This document shows positions 10,739 to 18,226 of a stretch of DNA of 64,000 bases, one piece after another; the stretch's first letter is position 1, and the number at the start of each line of letters is the position of its first letter. The notes below the pieces were generated by a model. The model ran no database searches. It saw only the letters and a list, made by a program, of their open reading frames with translations, and was not told the DNA's origin. The position numbers and the translations under genes are program-made. This stretch comes from Lentzea guizhouensis. GTDB lineage: Bacteria; Actinomycetota; Actinomycetes; Mycobacteriales; Pseudonocardiaceae. The DNA lies in NCBI RefSeq assembly GCF_001701025.1, contig NZ_CP016793.1:3844001-3908000 (forward strand), written 5' to 3'.

Positions 10739-12130
10739 ATGCCGGACCGACTGTCAGCGCTGGACGCCTCATTCCTGTACCTGGAAGGCTCCACGACGCC
10801 GATGCACGTCGGTGGCGTCGCGGTGTTCCGCAGGCCCAAGGCGGGGTTCGACTACGACAAGCTCGTCGACCTCATCGAGCAGCGGCTGAGCCTCGTGCCG
10901 CGCTACCGGCAGAAGGTCGTGCACGTCCCCGGTCGCATCGCGCGGCCCGTGTGGGTGGACGACCCGGACTTCGACGTGACCTACCACGTCCGCCGCAGCG
11001 CGCTGCCCAAGCCGGGCAGCGACACCCAGCTGCACGACCTGGTGGCGCGGCTGATGTCCCGGCCGCTCGACCACTCGCGGCCGCTGTGGGAGATCTACCT
11101 CGTCGAGGGCCTCGCGAAGAACCAGCTCGCGGTGATCACCAAGACCCACCAGGCCATGGTCGACGGCATCGCGTCGCTGGAGATCGGCCAGGTCATGCTG
11201 GACGTGTCGCCGTCGCCGCGGACCAACGTCGAGAACCTCTGGATGCCGCAGCCGGAGCCCAGCTCGCTGCAGCTGGTGGCCGACGCGGTCACCGACATCG
11301 TGCACCGGCCCGGCGAGCTCGTGGAGAACGTCCGCAGCGCCGCGATGGACACCGTCGCGACCGTCGGGAAGGTCGTCAACGCCGTCGGTGCCGTGGCCGC
11401 CGCGATCCACACGGCCGCCTCGCCCGCACCCGGCAGCCCGCTCAACGTGCGCATCACCTCGCCGCAGCGCCGTTTCGCCGTAGCGCGCGCTCAGCTCGAC
11501 GACCTGCGTGCCATCCGCAAGACGCACGGCGGCACGGTCAACGACGTCGTGCTGGCGGCGTTGGCGGGAGCGATGCGGAACTGGCTGCTCAGCCGCGGTG
11601 AGAACGTCACCGGCAGCACCACGATCCGCGCGATGACGCCGATGTCGGTGCGCGAGACCGATCCCGACTCCGGCAACAACGTCTCCGCGTACCTGGTGGA
11701 CCTGCCGGTGGGCGAGCCGAACCCGGTCGTGCGGCTGCACCACGTGAGCCACGCGACCCGCGCGCACCAGGAGTCCGGCCAGTCCGTGGCCGCCGACGCG
11801 CTGGTGAAGGTCTCCGGGTTCGCCCCGCCGACGCTGCACGCACTGGGCGCGCGGGCCGCCAGCTCGTTCAGCCGCCGGCTGTTCAACGTGATCGTCACCA
11901 ACGTTCCGGGCCCGCAGGTGCCGCTGTACGCCGCGGGGGCGAGAATGACCGAGATCTTCCCGGTCGTGCCGCTCGCCAAGAACCAGGCGCTGGCCATCGG
12001 GGTGACGTCGTACGACGGCGGTGTGTACTTCGGGCTGAACGGCGACCGCGACGCCATGTCCGATGTGGACGTTCTCGCGACCATGGTCGAGGAGTCGGTG
12101 GAGGAACTGATGGGGACGGCGGGCGTCTGA
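10739..12130 (+). CDS. Wax ester synthase/diacylglycerol acyltransferase (WS/DGAT) family protein with altered active-site motif
   Basis: A 463-residue member of the acyltransferase family that makes triacylglycerol or wax esters. Recognisable parts are MPDRLSALDASFLYLE (start), PLWEIYLVEGL (about 115-125) and the NVPGP block near the C-terminus. The catalytic HHxxxDG motif reads H-Q-A-M-V-D-G (137-143): the second histidine, taken as the general base in characterised enzymes, is glutamine (codon CAG). It may have reduced or changed activity. It follows the kinase by 11 nt, and its stop overlaps the next start. Mycobacteria carry a paralog (Tgs3) near Rv3235, which fits the synteny. Confidence 0.87.
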   Translation: MPDRLSALDASFLYLEGSTTPMHVGGVAVFRRPKAGFDYDKLVDLIEQRLSLVPRYRQKVVHVPGRIARPVWVDDPDFDVTYHVRRSALPKPGSDTQLHDLVARLMSRPLDHSRPLWEIYLVEGLAKNQLAVITKTHQAMVDGIASLEIGQVMLDVSPSPRTNVENLWMPQPEPSSLQLVADAVTDIVHRPGELVENVRSAAMDTVATVGKVVNAVGAVAAAIHTAASPAPGSPLNVRITSPQRRFAVARAQLDDLRAIRKTHGGTVNDVVLAALAGAMRNWLLSRGENVTGSTTIRAMTPMSVRETDPDSGNNVSAYLVDLPVGEPNPVVRLHHVSHATRAHQESGQSVAADALVKVSGFAPPTLHALGARAASSFSRRLFNVIVTNVPGPQVPLYAAGARMTEIFPVVPLAKNQALAIGVTSYDGGVYFGLNGDRDAMSDVDVLATMVEESVEELMGTAGV

Positions 12131-12621
12131 TGAGGGTCTACATCCCGGCCACGGTGGCCATGCTGCGCAGCTTCGTCGACAGCGGCGAGCTCGCACCGGT
12201 CAACGGCACGGCGTTCGCGCTGACGCCCGCGCTGCGCGAGTCCTACGCCGCCGGCGACACCGAGGAGCTGGAGTACGCGGCGATGCTCGACGCCGCCCGC
12301 GCGTCGCTGCGGCTGCTGGCCGCCGACGAGAAGTCAGAGCCGCGCCGCGCGGTCGTCGCGGTGGACGCGGACGACGTGACCTTGCGCCCCGAGCTGGACT
12401 TCTCGGTGGTGAAGGTCGCGGGGTCGTTCACGCTGAAGGACGTCGCGTCCGTGCACCTCGACACCGCCGAGGCCGAGGACGACGTGCGGGCCGCGGTGGA
12501 GGTCGTGGACGCGGCCGACCTGGGCGACCCGGACGCCGAGTTCACGCTCGGCAGCGCCGAGGACCACGAGCTGGCCTGGTACGCGGCGCAGGAGCTGGCG
12601 TTCGTGCTCGAACTGATGTGA
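12130..12621 (+). CDS. DUF6912-like conserved hypothetical protein
   Basis: A 163-residue acidic soluble protein (start MRVYIPATVAMLRSF). Its ATG overlaps the stop of the WS/DGAT gene by one base (TGATG), showing translational coupling. It has no transmembrane segment, signal peptide or catalytic motif that I recognise. It is alanine- and aspartate-rich with a central RRAVVAVDADDVT strand. The family assignment is from overall resemblance to an actinobacterial hypothetical family and is tentative; its function is unknown. Confidence 0.7.
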   Translation: MRVYIPATVAMLRSFVDSGELAPVNGTAFALTPALRESYAAGDTEELEYAAMLDAARASLRLLAADEKSEPRRAVVAVDADDVTLRPELDFSVVKVAGSFTLKDVASVHLDTAEAEDDVRAAVEVVDAADLGDPDAEFTLGSAEDHELAWYAAQELAFVLELM

Positions 12622-12659
12622 CTCAGGTCATGAACACCTGATGTAGAGGCGCCGTGAGC

Positions 12660-12700
12660 GGCTCCGTCCCAGGGGTGTCCGACACCGAAGAGACGGAGCC
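12660..12700 (+). promoter_or_regulatory. Hairpin that encloses the ribosome-binding site of the next gene
   Basis: GGCTCCGTC (12660-12668) pairs perfectly with GACGGAGCC (12692-12700). Inside, GGTGT-ccg-ACACC (12674-12686) forms a second hairpin. The GGAG in the right arm (12695-12698) is the only Shine-Dalgarno for ATG 12704. In RNA this fold would hide it, suggesting translational control or a thermosensor. The upstream inverted repeat TCAGGT-N7-ACCTGA (12623-12641) may be an operator. Confidence 0.4.
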
Positions 12701-12703
12701 ACC

Positions 12704-13204
12704 ATGAAGCAGCACGTCGTCGACGAGGTACTGAACCGCCCGCTCGGCCAGGAGCTGCTGGCCCGCGACATGGCCAGGCTGGCGTTCGTCGCGCAGGACG
12801 GCACCCCGCGCAACATCCCGGTCGGGTTCTGCTGGAACGGCAGCGAGATCGTCATCTGCACGTCGAAGAACGCGCGCAAGCTCGCCATGCTGGCGCAGCG
12901 TCCCGCCGTCGCGTTCACGATCGACACCGAGCAGTTCCCGCCGAAGATCCTGTCCATCCGCGGCACCGCCGAGCTGGACCCGGTCGACGACATCCCGGAC
13001 GAGTACCTGCAGATCGGCAAGACCATGTCGATGACGCCGGAGCAGCGCGCCGAGTGGGAGGTCAACGTCCGCTCGCTCTACAGCGACGGCATGGTCCGGA
13101 TCGTCATCAAGCCGGCCTGGGCCAAGCTGACCGACTTCGAGACCACCCTGCCCGACAACGTCGCGGAGCTCGTGCGGCGCCAGGCTGCGGCGCAGGGGGC
13201 CTGA
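12704..13204 (+). CDS. Pyridoxamine 5'-phosphate oxidase-fold (FMN/F420) protein
   Basis: A 166-residue split beta-barrel protein. The strand pattern RLAFVAQDGTPRNIPVGFCW followed by SEIVICTSKNARKLAML is the flavin or deazaflavin phosphate-binding part of the PNPOx-like superfamily. These enzymes use FMN, F420 or haem; cofactor and substrate cannot be told here. ATG 12704 is preceded by GGAG that lies in a hairpin stem. It appears monocistronic. Confidence 0.78.
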   Translation: MKQHVVDEVLNRPLGQELLARDMARLAFVAQDGTPRNIPVGFCWNGSEIVICTSKNARKLAMLAQRPAVAFTIDTEQFPPKILSIRGTAELDPVDDIPDEYLQIGKTMSMTPEQRAEWEVNVRSLYSDGMVRIVIKPAWAKLTDFETTLPDNVAELVRRQAAAQGA

Positions 13205-13219
13205 TCGAACGAGAAGGGC

Positions 13220-13597
13220 TCACATGCCTTCCGCGGGTTCCCACAGCTCGATCCGGTTGCCCTCGGGGTCGACGCACCAGCCGAACCGGCCGAACTCCGA
13301 GTCCTCGGTCTCCGGCAGCACCTCGACCCCGCGGGCGCGCAGCTTCGACATCAACGAGGTCAGGTCGTCGACGCGCAGGTTGAGCATCGTGCGCTGGTGC
13401 GGTTCGCCGATGTAGTCGGTGTCCTGGGCGAACAACGCCATCGTCGTGGTGCCGGGGTGGTCGGACGTGGCGGTGTCGAGCCAGTGGAAGGTGACGGTCC
13501 CGCGTTCGCTCATCGGCACCCCGAGGTTGTCGCGGTACCAGGCGGCCAGCCGCACAGGGTCCCGGGAACGCAGGAAGACCCCGCCGATGCCAGTCAC
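13220..13597 (-). CDS. Glyoxalase/bleomycin-resistance (VOC) domain protein
   Basis: A 125-residue single-domain vicinal-oxygen-chelate protein. The start is taken at GTG 13597 (VTGIGGVFLRSRDPVRLAAWY), the usual VOC N-terminus; GTG 13606 is an alternative. The C-terminal FGRFGWCVDPEGNRIELWEP carries the metal-coordinating glutamate typical of the fold. The frame runs on upstream across pruA on the opposite strand, which is a shadow and not part of the gene. The substrate is unknown. Confidence 0.8.
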   Translation of the reverse strand: MTGIGGVFLRSRDPVRLAAWYRDNLGVPMSERGTVTFHWLDTATSDHPGTTTMALFAQDTDYIGEPHQRTMLNLRVDDLTSLMSKLRARGVEVLPETEDSEFGRFGWCVDPEGNRIELWEPAEGM

Positions 13598-13642
13598 CCG
13601 CGCCACCCGACGGACCCTACTACCGCGTGCCACGATGGGGGA

Positions 13643-15271
13643 ATGGACGCCGTAACGGCTGCACCCGAACCGGTCAACGAACCCGTGCGCACCTACGCGC
13701 CTGGCAGCCCCGAGCGCAGCAGCCTCGAAGCCCGCATCGCGGAGCTCGAAGGCACCACGCACGAGCTGACCACGACCATCGGCGGCGAGCAGCGGATGGG
13801 CGGCGGCGAGCGGGTCGACGTGGTCCAGCCGCACGACCACCGGCACGTGCTCGGAGTGACCGCGCAGGCCACGAACTCCGACGTGGCGGCGGCGATGCGG
13901 GCCGCGCAGCACGCCGCACCGGGATGGCAGGAGCTGCCGTTCGACGAGCGGGCCGCGGTGCTGCTGCGGGCGGCGGACCTGCTGAGCGGCCCGTGGCGCG
14001 ACACGTTGAACGCCGCGACGATCCTGGGGCAGTCGAAGTCCGTGCAGCAGGCCGAGATCGACGCGGCGTGCGAGCTGATCGACTTCCTGCGGTTCAACGT
14101 CGACTTCGGGCGCCGGATCCTGCAGGAGCAACCGGTGTCCTCGCCCGGCGTGTGGAACCGGATGGACCACCGGCCGCTGGACGGGTTCGTCGTCGCGATC
14201 ACGCCGTTCAACTTCACCGCCATCGCCGGCAACCTGCCGCTCGCCCCGGCCCTGATGGGCAACACGGTGGTGTGGAAGCCGTCGCCGGCGCAGCAGCTGG
14301 CCGCGCACTTCACCATGCGCCTGCTGGAGGAGGCGGGCCTGCCGCCGGGCGTGGTCAACATGGTCACCGGTGACGGCCGGGCGGTGAGCGAGGTGGCGTT
14401 GCGGGACAGGTTCTTCGCCGGCCTGCACTTCACCGGTTCCACCCGGACGTTCAAGACGTTGTGGCGGACCATGGCGGACAACCTCGACCACTACCGCGCC
14501 TACCCGCGGGTGGTCGGCGAGACCGGCGGCAAGGACTTCGTGCTGGCACACGCCTCCGCCGACCCGGCGGCGCTCGTCACCGGCCTGGTGCGCGGTGCTT
14601 TCGAGTACCAGGGCCAGAAGTGCTCGGCCGCCTCCCGCGCGTACATCGCGCGTTCGCTGTGGGACGGCGGTGTGCGCGACCACCTCGTGGACGTAACGAA
14701 GTCGGTGGCGTACGGCGACGTCACGGACCTGTCGGTGTTCGGCGGCGCGGTGATCGACCACCGCGCCTTCGCCAAGCACAAGGACGCGTTGCTGATGGCG
14801 TCCGCGTCGACCTCCGTGGACGTGCTGGCCGGCGGCACGTGCGACGACTCGGTCGGCTACTTCGTCGACCCGACGGTGTTGCTGGGCACCGACCCGCACC
14901 ACGACATCTTCACGTCGGAGTACTTCGGCCCGATCCTCGCGGTGCACGTCTACGACGACGCGGACTACGAGAAGATCATGGGCGTCATCGACACCTCCAC
15001 GCCGTACGCGCTCACCGGTGCCGTGTTCGCCCGCGATCGCGTCGCGGTGGAACAGGCCCACCGCGCGTTGCGGTTCGCGGCGGGCAACTTCTACGTCAAC
15101 GACAAGCCGACCGGTGCCGTCGTGGGGCAGCAGCCGTTCGGCGGGTCGCGCGGGTCCGGCACCAACGACAAGGCGGGGTCGATCTACAACCTGCAGCGGT
15201 GGACGTCCCCGCGCGCCATCAAGGAGACGCTGGTGCCGCCGACGCGGCACGGCTACCCGCACATGGGTTAG
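13643..15271 (+). CDS. pruA: L-glutamate gamma-semialdehyde (delta-1-pyrroline-5-carboxylate) dehydrogenase
   Basis: A 542-residue aldehyde dehydrogenase of the P5CDH type, the second step of proline degradation (P5C/glutamate semialdehyde to glutamate with NAD+). The family signatures are PFNFTAIAGNLPLAPAL, GETGGKDF (general base E, about 292), FEYQGQKCSAASR (catalytic C, about 326) and the end PFGGSRGSGTNDKAG. ATG 13643 gives MDAVTAAPEPVNEP. The usual partner proline dehydrogenase is not in this window. The stop codon forms the first bases of a long intergenic inverted repeat. Confidence 0.93.
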   Translation: MDAVTAAPEPVNEPVRTYAPGSPERSSLEARIAELEGTTHELTTTIGGEQRMGGGERVDVVQPHDHRHVLGVTAQATNSDVAAAMRAAQHAAPGWQELPFDERAAVLLRAADLLSGPWRDTLNAATILGQSKSVQQAEIDAACELIDFLRFNVDFGRRILQEQPVSSPGVWNRMDHRPLDGFVVAITPFNFTAIAGNLPLAPALMGNTVVWKPSPAQQLAAHFTMRLLEEAGLPPGVVNMVTGDGRAVSEVALRDRFFAGLHFTGSTRTFKTLWRTMADNLDHYRAYPRVVGETGGKDFVLAHASADPAALVTGLVRGAFEYQGQKCSAASRAYIARSLWDGGVRDHLVDVTKSVAYGDVTDLSVFGGAVIDHRAFAKHKDALLMASASTSVDVLAGGTCDDSVGYFVDPTVLLGTDPHHDIFTSEYFGPILAVHVYDDADYEKIMGVIDTSTPYALTGAVFARDRVAVEQAHRALRFAAGNFYVNDKPTGAVVGQQPFGGSRGSGTNDKAGSIYNLQRWTSPRAIKETLVPPTRHGYPHMG

Positions 15272-15434
15272 TGGCGCGACTCAGCACGTTGGCGAGGTGA
15301 TCCACGCTCAGCAGGGCACCTCGCGGCGCCGCCCCCACGCCCCCATACGGTCCAGTATGAGGACGTGGGGGCGACACCACGATGCACCCGTCTGACCGCG
15401 AATCCCCCCGGCAACGTGCTGAGTCACACCACTA
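15269..15434. repeat. Nested multi-stem intergenic element A
   Basis: It lies between convergent pruA and the SDR gene. An outer 23-bp stem (15269-15291 with 15412-15434, two mismatches) encloses two hairpins. One is GCGAGGTG / CACCTCGC (15292-15299 with 15317-15324). The other is GCCCCCACG / CGTGGGGGC (15331-15339 with 15364-15372), which contains CATAC / GTATG. The result is a three-way-junction shape. Positions 15304-15326 recur exactly, inverted, at 22487-22509. It could be a bidirectional terminator, a REP-like mobile repeat or a structured RNA. Confidence 0.7.
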
Positions 15435-15446
15435 GCCGGCGCAGGC

Positions 15447-16175
15447 CTAGGCCTCCGGTTTCCACCCCGTCGCCTCGGTGAGCTTGGTGCTGACAACCCG
15501 TTGTGAGCGCGAGAACACCTCCAGCGACGCCGCGAGCTTCCCGAACGCCCGCGGCAGCCTGGTGATGCCCAGGTCCCGCTTCAGCACCGGCGTGCCGACG
15601 TTGTAGATCCCGGCGGGCGCGTCGAGCACGGCAACGGCCGCGGCCGCCGCGTCACCGGGGTGCACGGCCGACATCCAGCCGTCGCCGACGAGCACCGGTG
15701 GCGCCTGCGCGGCCCCACCCAGCAGCATCCCGATGCGCAGGAACACGCCGCCGGGGTGGCGCAGGACGTTGCGCTGCGCGGTCACCGAGCTGGCGATGTG
15801 GCCCACCGGCTGGAGGGGAGCGCTCTCGTCGAGCTCGCGGTCACCGCCGTCGGCGTACACGAACGAGATGCCCTCCTGCACGACCCGGCCGACGCCTGCC
15901 CTGAGCGCCGCCTCCACCACCGCCGCACTGCCCTCGGTGCGGATGCGGTTGTTCTCGGCCCACGCGCTGGCCAGCACGGCCTTGGCGCTGAGCGGGATGC
16001 GGGTGGCGAGGTTGAGGACGGCGTCGTAGCCGGCCATCGCGGTGGCGAGCTGCGTGGCGTCGAACATCGAGGTGGTGCGCCGGTCCAGCACACCGGCCTC
16101 GTGGCCCGCCTCCCGCAGCCGCGGGAGGGCTTCCCGGCCGAGCACACCCGTCGCACCGATCACGAATACCTTCAT
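15447..16175 (-). CDS. NAD(P)-binding SDR / atypical epimerase-like protein
   Basis: A 242-residue Rossmann-fold protein. The N-terminal GATGVLG (about 7-13) binds the dinucleotide, and there is an acidic-to-basic switch LDRRT. It resembles extended/atypical short-chain dehydrogenases, here shortened at the substrate-binding end. The catalytic YxxxK is not clear. It starts 22 nt downstream of the last DUF3558 lipoprotein gene on the same strand and may be the fifth gene of that operon. Confidence 0.72.
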   Translation of the reverse strand: MKVFVIGATGVLGREALPRLREAGHEAGVLDRRTTSMFDATQLATAMAGYDAVLNLATRIPLSAKAVLASAWAENNRIRTEGSAAVVEAALRAGVGRVVQEGISFVYADGGDRELDESAPLQPVGHIASSVTAQRNVLRHPGGVFLRIGMLLGGAAQAPPVLVGDGWMSAVHPGDAAAAAVAVLDAPAGIYNVGTPVLKRDLGITRLPRAFGKLAASLEVFSRSQRVVSTKLTEATGWKPEA

Positions 16176-16197
16176 GACAGGGGGACGGGACAGCCGC

Positions 16198-16719
16198 TCA
16201 CCCTGTGACAGGCAGCCTCTTCACCGCGTTGCCCGCCTTGCCCCACAGGATCTGCGCGCGCTGCTGGTCGTTGCCGCCCTCGAGGTGCACGATGATCTTC
16301 AACGTCTGGGTCTCGGACACCGCGACGACGATCGTGCACTCCGGGCCGTCGATGCACGACGTCGAGGTCGAGTGGCCGTCGAGCAGCGAGCCGCTCTTCA
16401 CCGACCGGTCGTACGGCCCGGCGATCGCGGCGATCACGAACAGGTCCTTCTCCGTGCCGTTGCCCACCCGGTACTCGCAGGCGTTCGGCAGGTTCGGGAA
16501 CGGCGCCGGCGGGGCGAACAGCGGTTCGTCGAAGTCCGAGGCCACCAGCAGCGAGCACGGGTCGACGCCCGCGAGCTTGCGCGGCGTGTCGATGCGCGGC
16601 GACGTCGTGGTGACCGTCGTCGTGGTGGTGGTTGTGCTTGTTGTCTGTACAGCCGCAGGCGGCGGTGTGCTGCCACACCCCGCGACCAGGAGCAGCAACG
16701 CGATGGTCCAGCGCTTCAC
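16198..16719 (-). CDS. DUF3558 family lipoprotein (copy 4 of operon)
   Basis: A 173-residue secreted lipoprotein: signal peptide MKRWTIALLLLVAG with lipobox cysteine in VAGC, then a threonine-rich linker (TTSTTTTTTTVTTTSPRID) and a DUF3558-like domain beginning VDPCSLL. Cysteines at CEYR, TSCID and ECTIV probably form disulfides. Its ATG overlaps the stop of the previous gene by 4 nt (ATGA). The linker ending SPRID is shared with copy 2, showing recent duplication. Function unknown; anchored on the outer face of the membrane. Confidence 0.78.
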   Translation of the reverse strand: MKRWTIALLLLVAGCGSTPPPAAVQTTSTTTTTTTVTTTSPRIDTPRKLAGVDPCSLLVASDFDEPLFAPPAPFPNLPNACEYRVGNGTEKDLFVIAAIAGPYDRSVKSGSLLDGHSTSTSCIDGPECTIVVAVSETQTLKIIVHLEGGNDQQRAQILWGKAGNAVKRLPVTG

Positions 16720-17144
16720 TTAGGCAACCTCTCCAGCGCCTTCAACGCCAGCCCCTGCGTGGTCTGGCCCAGCACGTTGTCGTCCTCGCCCTGCTTGGTC
16801 ACGGTCAGCCCGAGCAGCTCACCCTCGCGCACCTGCACCACGGCCTCGCACGCCGACGACGCGCACCGCCGGGTCATCGGCCGGTCCTCGACCACCGCGC
16901 CGTACCCGCCGCCGGCCTGCAGCCGGGCCGACTCGTCGTCGAACTGCCCCTCCCGCAGCTCCAGCGTGACCGTCGTCGAGCCGAACGCGTAGGTGCACTC
17001 GCGCCCGGCCCTGGCGGTGCTGTCCAACGGGCCCGCGTCGCCGCTCTGCAGCAGCGTGCACGGGTCGGTGTCGACGAACTTCGGGGGTGCGGGCTCACCA
17101 CTGCACGCGCTCAGCAGCAGGACCAGCGCCAGAACTCGCTTCAT
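16716..17144 (-). CDS. DUF3558-like lipoprotein (copy 3 of operon)
   Basis: A 142-residue lipoprotein with signal peptide MKRVLALVLLLSAC (lipobox LSAC). The mature part begins with the DTDPCTLL motif that marks the DUF3558 domain in these paralogs and ends KALERLPK. It lacks the threonine linker of copies 2 and 4. Its start lies directly after the stop of copy 2 with no spacer, and its stop overlaps the start of copy 4, so the set is translationally coupled. Function unknown. Confidence 0.75.
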   Translation of the reverse strand: MKRVLALVLLLSACSGEPAPPKFVDTDPCTLLQSGDAGPLDSTARAGRECTYAFGSTTVTLELREGQFDDESARLQAGGGYGAVVEDRPMTRRCASSACEAVVQVREGELLGLTVTKQGEDDNVLGQTTQGLALKALERLPK

Positions 17145-17663
17145 TCACTTCCTCGGCAGACGGCTCAACACGGATTGGACCTGCACTCGGGTCTGGGAAC
17201 CGATGCGCACGACGTCCATCGGGTACTGCTCGGCGCGCACCTCCAGGACGTGGTCGGCCGTCAGCGCGACCACCATGTCGCAGTGGGTCATGGTGCCGTC
17301 GGAACCGGTGGCCCACCAGGTGGAGTGACCGTCGATGACCTGCTCGGACCCGTTGAGCACCAGGGGCTTCGCGTCGTCGTAGGACCTCTGGGTGATCACC
17401 AGGCCGAGCCGGAGACCGGTCGGGGCGCGGAACTCACAGGTCCCGGGGCCCGCGAACGGCGCTGGTGGCCGCACGAACGGGCCTTTGACGTCCGCAGCGG
17501 TCAGCAGCGCGCACACGTCGACGTCCGTGAGGTCGTGGGCGACGTCGATGCGCGGCGACGTCGTGGTCACCGTCGACGTCGGGGTGGGCGCGGGTGCGGC
17601 GGGAGGGCCCGCACACGCGGTCAGCGCGGCCACCAGGGCAGCGGCGTTCAGGAGTCGTCTCAT
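17145..17663 (-). CDS. DUF3558-like lipoprotein (copy 2 of operon)
   Basis: A 172-residue lipoprotein starting at ATG 17663 (MRRLLNAAALVAALTAC, lipobox LTAC). The frame extends further upstream, but that part is a shadow of copy 1. A proline/threonine linker ending TSPRID precedes the domain (DVDVCALL...), ending VLSRLPRK. The ATG overlaps the stop of copy 1 (ATGA). The shared linker with copy 4 and shared ending with copy 3 indicate tandem duplication and divergence. Confidence 0.78.
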   Translation of the reverse strand: MRRLLNAAALVAALTACAGPPAAPAPTPTSTVTTTSPRIDVAHDLTDVDVCALLTAADVKGPFVRPPAPFAGPGTCEFRAPTGLRLGLVITQRSYDDAKPLVLNGSEQVIDGHSTWWATGSDGTMTHCDMVVALTADHVLEVRAEQYPMDVVRIGSQTRVQVQSVLSRLPRK

Positions 17664-18196
17664 CGGGCCTTCGGCAGACGTTCCAGGACGTGCAGCAGGT
17701 ACCGCTGCACCGTCGGGAGCATGGCGGACGCGGAGGAACCGCGCTGGTAGGTGCTGACGAGCAGGGTCTGCTCGGGTGCGAGCGCCGCCCACGCCGTGCA
17801 CTCCGCGCCCGTGCCGTCCTCACCGCAGAACAGGTACGTCGTGTGGCCGTCGAACTGCGCCTGGTGGCCGTCCGGGAACTTCGCCTTCTCGCCGTCGTAG
17901 GGCATGGCGCGCACGCCGACGAGCACACCGACGTCGCGCGGGCCGCCCGTGCCGAAGATGTGGAAGCAGGTGCCGGGGATCGCCGTGCCGGGACGGGCCG
18001 GGGCCACCGCCTTCTGCATCCACCACTGCTCCGGCTCGGCGGGCAGCGCCTTGCACGGGTCGAACGCGGCCACGTCACGGGGTGCGCCGTAGTACGGCCC
18101 GGCGAACGCGGGGTCCTTCAGCGCCTTGCCGGGGGTCAGGACCGTGCACGCGGTGAGCACGCAGCTCAGCACGACCGCCCCCAGAAGTCTGCTCAT
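17660..18196 (-). CDS. DUF3558-like lipoprotein (copy 1, first gene of operon)
   Basis: A 178-residue lipoprotein (MSRLLGAVVLSCVLTAC, lipobox LTAC) whose domain opens with AFDPCKALP and ends HVLERLPKAR. It is more divergent than copies 2-4, with additional tryptophans (EQWWMQ). It heads a four-gene, tightly coupled minus-strand operon (18196 to 16198). Lipoproteins of this group are abundant in mycelial actinobacteria; no biochemical role is established that I can cite. Confidence 0.74.
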   Translation of the reverse strand: MSRLLGAVVLSCVLTACTVLTPGKALKDPAFAGPYYGAPRDVAAFDPCKALPAEPEQWWMQKAVAPARPGTAIPGTCFHIFGTGGPRDVGVLVGVRAMPYDGEKAKFPDGHQAQFDGHTTYLFCGEDGTGAECTAWAALAPEQTLLVSTYQRGSSASAMLPTVQRYLLHVLERLPKAR

Positions 18197-18226
18197 GCCC
18201 TGCAGTGTGACTCATCGGCCGCCGAT

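Noticed and set aside
13606..15262. Long minus-strand extension of the glyoxalase frame
   Set aside because: It is antisense to pruA; only the last 125 codons resemble a protein family.
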